Below are positions 45,554-48,388 of a stretch of 48,388 nucleotides of DNA, one piece after another. A program made the position numbers and the translations under genes. Source of the DNA: a virus; IMG/VR virus record IMGVR_UViG_3300023284_000582, positions 1 to 48,388 of that record. One strand, written 5' to 3'. Under the pieces are notes generated by a model. That model was not told the origin of the DNA. It worked only from the letters and a program-made list of their open reading frames with translations, and ran no database searches. Each line of letters begins with the position of its first letter. The first letter of the stretch is position 1.

Positions 45554-46455
45554 TAACTTCTTTTTCTAATCCAAGTCCTATTTTGTAGGATTACCTCATG
45601 TTGCCCTAAAGTTTGCCCAAGCACATAATCTTCAGATTCAGTGCTTGACTTAAATACCGGTATGTCAATTAGGGTTTCATTTCCGAAGACGTTATAATCC
45701 GTGAAAAACACACTATTCCCAAGTAGCATATCATCCATTATTTGGTTACTTATTACACTGGGAATTGACATGGTTTTGAACCTGTACTTTTTAATGACGG
45801 CATCTTGAATCTGTTCCACATCCTGAAAGCCACTACGGTAGTTTTCAATAATATCCTCTCGCGGTTCTTTTATTAAATCCGCAAATATTCTCACTTGTTG
45901 TTCAAAATTCATTCCGGTATAATCAATCCCATTTTCAATATCATTATTCTGAAATGATTTCAGTCGAATGGTACCATTTGCGCGCCTAGCCGAATATGCA
46001 AAAAGTTGATAAGGAACACTTGATAATGTGGATCCATTTGTAATGATTACCCGATCTGCTTTAATTTGATAACATCCTGGACCTTCTAAATTGAAAATCT
46101 TCTCAAAGTCAGCAAAGAAGCTTGTTTTTAATGGCTGAGTTGGAAAGCCTCCAACAGCTGTAAATATACCATAAGTATCATCTGTAATTGTTGCTATTTC
46201 AATATCATTTTTAAATAATTTGAATGTAGCTGTATCAGTTGCAATTGACAACGAGACTAGGAAATGACGCTTATCATTCTTAAATTCTTCTCCTCCAACT
46301 TCAGCAAAAACACGCTCCACATATTCACATTCCCCCGTATCAAAATCGAATGTAGGTGCGGTTATGTCTTCCCGACTAATGACCTCAAATACTTGTTTGA
46401 AAACGCCACCATTAAATGTCATAGGATCACTATTTGTTTCCTGCGTTGCTATCAT
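45553..46455 (-). CDS. Distal tail / baseplate protein
   Basis: A 300-residue protein between the junction gene and the fibre gene. N-terminal 160 residues are beta-rich ('FLVSLSIATDTATFKLFKND'); the rest has 'FEQQVRIFADLIKEPREDII' and 'YRFKTMSIPSVISNQIMDDM'. The start at 46455 overlaps the upstream gene by 26 bases; an ATG at 46422 would avoid it. Baseplate role inferred from position. Confidence 0.65.
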   Translation of the reverse strand: MIATQETNSDPMTFNGGVFKQVFEVISREDITAPTFDFDTGECEYVERVFAEVGGEEFKNDKRHFLVSLSIATDTATFKLFKNDIEIATITDDTYGIFTAVGGFPTQPLKTSFFADFEKIFNLEGPGCYQIKADRVIITNGSTLSSVPYQLFAYSARRANGTIRLKSFQNNDIENGIDYTGMNFEQQVRIFADLIKEPREDIIENYRSGFQDVEQIQDAVIKKYRFKTMSIPSVISNQIMDDMLLGNSVFFTDYNVFGNETLIDIPVFKSSTESEDYVLGQTLGQHEVILQNRTWIRKRS

Positions 46456-46660
46456 TTCTCAATGTTTCTACAAATATATTAAATTTTTTAAAGCTGTCCA
46501 TCATACCATCCATGTCCATTATTTTCATGCTTTTATTAAAATCATCATGGAAAGAATTAATGCTTTTCATTTGATCAGGGGTAAGGTGTTTAACCATTTC
46601 TTTTTTAAGTTCTTCGTAGCCCTTACCAAGCATTTCAAAACTGTCTTTAAATTCTTTCAT
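46430..46660 (-). CDS. Small helical tail-module protein
   Basis: A 76-residue, Met/Lys-rich helical protein (MKEFKDSFEMLGKGYEELKK) one base after the junction gene. It could be a chaperone or a minor virion protein. Family unknown. Confidence 0.7.
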   Translation of the reverse strand: MKEFKDSFEMLGKGYEELKKEMVKHLTPDQMKSINSFHDDFNKSMKIMDMDGMMDSFKKFNIFVETLRNDSNAGNK

Positions 46661-46661
46661 A

Positions 46662-48388
46662 TTATTCCGGTTCTACAAATTGCTCTTGTAATTTATTACA
46701 ATACACTTGCCTCCTCCAATAATCAATAACTGCTGTATCTTCATCCGGCAACCATCTAAGACCTGTTATTTTAGCTTCTGCTCCGTCATCCAGGAAAAAT
46801 GAATTGTTCATAACGGCCTCAAAATCTTTAGAATTAAACGGTATAGTCTCCCCTATTATTACCCTCTTTTGACCCCTAAAACCATTAGCGACAAACGAAG
46901 TTTCATTCCAGTATTTGTCCCATAATACTTTCGCGCTGAGTTTCCCTCTATGATCCGCAGGGATTTCACCATTTTCTAACCAAATAACTTTAGCTACATT
47001 ATGTACCTTGTTACTAACTCTTAATCCTCCTATTCTTGCTTCAATGTCAAATATTGAGATCAAACTAGCTGGTACATCAAATCCTGCTTCTTCAAATTTT
47101 TCGAGCCCAAACAAGACAACGTCAGCAAATACTTTTACTTGTTCTTCTTCAGCCGTTAATTGACTTTTCCTATTCCCCAGTGCTAAAGGAATATCAACCC
47201 TTCTAAGACCTCCACGCTTAGATAATCTAGGATCAGTTTCTGCCTCTAAACTTGCAATTACTTCAAAATTAGTTCCCTTAAATAGAGATGAGGTCCAGGA
47301 ATCCGAAACATCTGTAGTATATGCTATTAATGTGTTCGCTTTAAAGTCGGCTCTATTAAAAAATCGTTCTTCGAATTTTTGATCCAAGTTATTAATATCC
47401 TTGTCTGCTATATTTGTTTTAACAAAAGTAGAGTCACTTCTCCAAAATGGACTATTTTCACTGTGGACCTGTAAAGTATTCCCAATTATTTCAAACCTGG
47501 CATTATATTTAATTTCTAATAATTCGAAGAAGTCTGAAATATAATATCCAAAATCATCAGGCTTTGGTACTCCTGAATCTAAAGAAGGAAAACCTATCAA
47601 ACTTGTAATAACACTATTTATGGGTGAAAAAGTGGAGCTTGGCTTACTGGGCAAATATACCGTGTTGTCTAAGTCGTTAATAGTTGTCTCTAAGTCAAAG
47701 CCAATAAACTCAGTGGCTTTTTCAAGTAAAGTTTTAAATAATATTCCTTTATTTGGGAATAAAGGAGGTATAACGATTAAGATTATTTTACCAACTATCT
47801 GTAATATTTGGGCAAAAATAACTGCAATGAATATAAAGTTTAATGCAGCACTCGCTGCTAAGAATGCAGGCCCAGCTATAGGACCGCCAACACCACCAGC
47901 AGCGTGTGCTACGATATTAGCTACATCAGTTAAAAAGGATTTAACAGCTTGAGCAAGCTGTATGGTTAACAAATCAATAGTGGTTCCAAGAGCATACACC
48001 AGAGCTTCGTTGTCTTGAGATTCAATAATTGTAGGAACATCTACAAAATCAGTTACTGATATAGCCCCAGGTGTACCGGGTGTAAATGTTTCCATGAACC
48101 CAAATGAATTAGCACTTACCTTAGTAATTAGTCCTCGTACATCCTTAAATGATTTAGCATCTATTCTTACTTTTCCCTTACTGACACGGAGGTAGGTTTC
48201 CATGTCTAAATATCCGTCAAAGAAAGTAAATGTATTTGTTCCGTCATTCCCTATTATCTTATAAAGAAGGTCTTCAAATAATCCGTTAGTTCCATTTATA
48301 CCTCCCTCTTCATGGTCTATTAATAATTGTGCTGCTCCGATTTGAAATTCTCCGCTATTATCATTTACAAAAGTAATAGGACCAAGAT
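46662..48388 (-). CDS. Distal tail protein, main part (continues at 1-277)
   Basis: Open to the right edge. Through the terminal repeat it joins 1-277 in frame, so the full protein has about 619 residues and starts at 277; the Met at 48203 is internal (residue 107). Residues about 197-255 are strongly hydrophobic, with Gly/Ala-rich helices ('GPIAGPAFLAASAALNFIFI', 'IVGKIILIVIPPLF'), unusual for a soluble tail protein and suitable for membrane insertion. The C-terminal half is beta-rich ('LRVSNKVHNVAKVIWLENGE'). Role inferred: tail tip or genome-delivery protein. Confidence 0.8.
   Translation of the reverse strand, partial: LGPITFVNDNSGEFQIGAAQLLIDHEEGGINGTNGLFEDLLYKIIGNDGTNTFTFFDGYLDMETYLRVSKGKVRIDAKSFKDVRGLITKVSANSFGFMETFTPGTPGAISVTDFVDVPTIIESQDNEALVYALGTTIDLLTIQLAQAVKSFLTDVANIVAHAAGGVGGPIAGPAFLAASAALNFIFIAVIFAQILQIVGKIILIVIPPLFPNKGILFKTLLEKATEFIGFDLETTINDLDNTVYLPSKPSSTFSPINSVITSLIGFPSLDSGVPKPDDFGYYISDFFELLEIKYNARFEIIGNTLQVHSENSPFWRSDSTFVKTNIADKDINNLDQKFEERFFNRADFKANTLIAYTTDVSDSWTSSLFKGTNFEVIASLEAETDPRLSKRGGLRRVDIPLALGNRKSQLTAEEEQVKVFADVVLFGLEKFEEAGFDVPASLISIFDIEARIGGLRVSNKVHNVAKVIWLENGEIPADHRGKLSAKVLWDKYWNETSFVANGFRGQKRVIIGETIPFNSKDFEAVMNNSFFLDDGAEAKITGLRWLPDEDTAVIDYWRRQVYCNKLQEQFVEPE
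48245..48388. repeat. Terminal direct repeat, right copy
   Basis: Exact duplicate of 1-144. See the left copy. Confidence 0.95.

Noticed and set aside
1-48388. CRISPR array, insertion sequence, rRNA or integrase attachment site
   Set aside because: No regularly spaced repeats, no transposase or integrase motif and no rRNA-like sequence was seen.

Overview
The window looks like one complete genome of a tailed phage with a siphovirus-like layout, infecting a member of the Bacteroidota, probably a Flavobacteriia-type host. Bases 1-144 recur exactly at 48245-48388. One tail gene starts at 277, runs off the left edge and continues in frame at the right edge, so the real molecule is circular or circularly permuted, about 48,244 bp. 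Host evidence: the DNA is AT-rich; promoters fit TTG-N17-23-TAnnTTTG; Shine-Dalgarno sites are largely absent; and many small proteins belong to types I recognise from Bacteroidota phages.

Nearly everything is on the minus strand, in two long units. The late unit starts near the divergent control region (18245-18368) and runs leftwards: a secreted protein, a GIY-YIG-type protein, small accessory genes, a HExxH metallopeptidase-like protein, large terminase, portal, scaffold-like protein, major capsid, decoration, connector and tail-completion proteins, tail tube and tape measure. It continues across the junction into distal-tail proteins, a LamG-bearing fibre-like protein and a membrane-anchored protein, and ends at two terminators near 41366-41454. 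No endolysin, integrase or CI-type repressor was recognised.

The early unit starts at a clear promoter at 41290-41320 and runs leftwards to 19117: ribbon-helix-helix protein, RecT, many small proteins, replication-type proteins, a second LuxR-type HTH protein, SSB, a PD-(D/E)XK-like nuclease, NinB-like and NinG/HNH-like proteins, two NUMOD4-HNH homing endonucleases, small terminase and a retropepsin-like aspartic protease. The only plus-strand genes I accept are 17170-17406 and the LuxR-HTH/membrane-protein pair at 18369-19077.

The most unusual content is non-coding. Two intergenic regions (16922-17128 and 21169-21360) carry diverged copies of the same structured element. They share a 12-bp outer stem, an inner stem, a conserved CTTT..CGG..ATAT..GGAAA core and a 28-nt tail with 23 identical positions. 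A second group is an array of stem-closed, partly tRNA-like elements at 25129-26678, apparently read from its own promoter at 26684-26713. A third is a compact hairpin with a conserved interior lying 9-11 nt before the start codons of a GIY-YIG gene and a NUMOD4-HNH gene. At least seventeen start codons are preceded directly by GACT (GACTATG). At three places an otherwise continuous reading frame is broken by one base at a TTT run.
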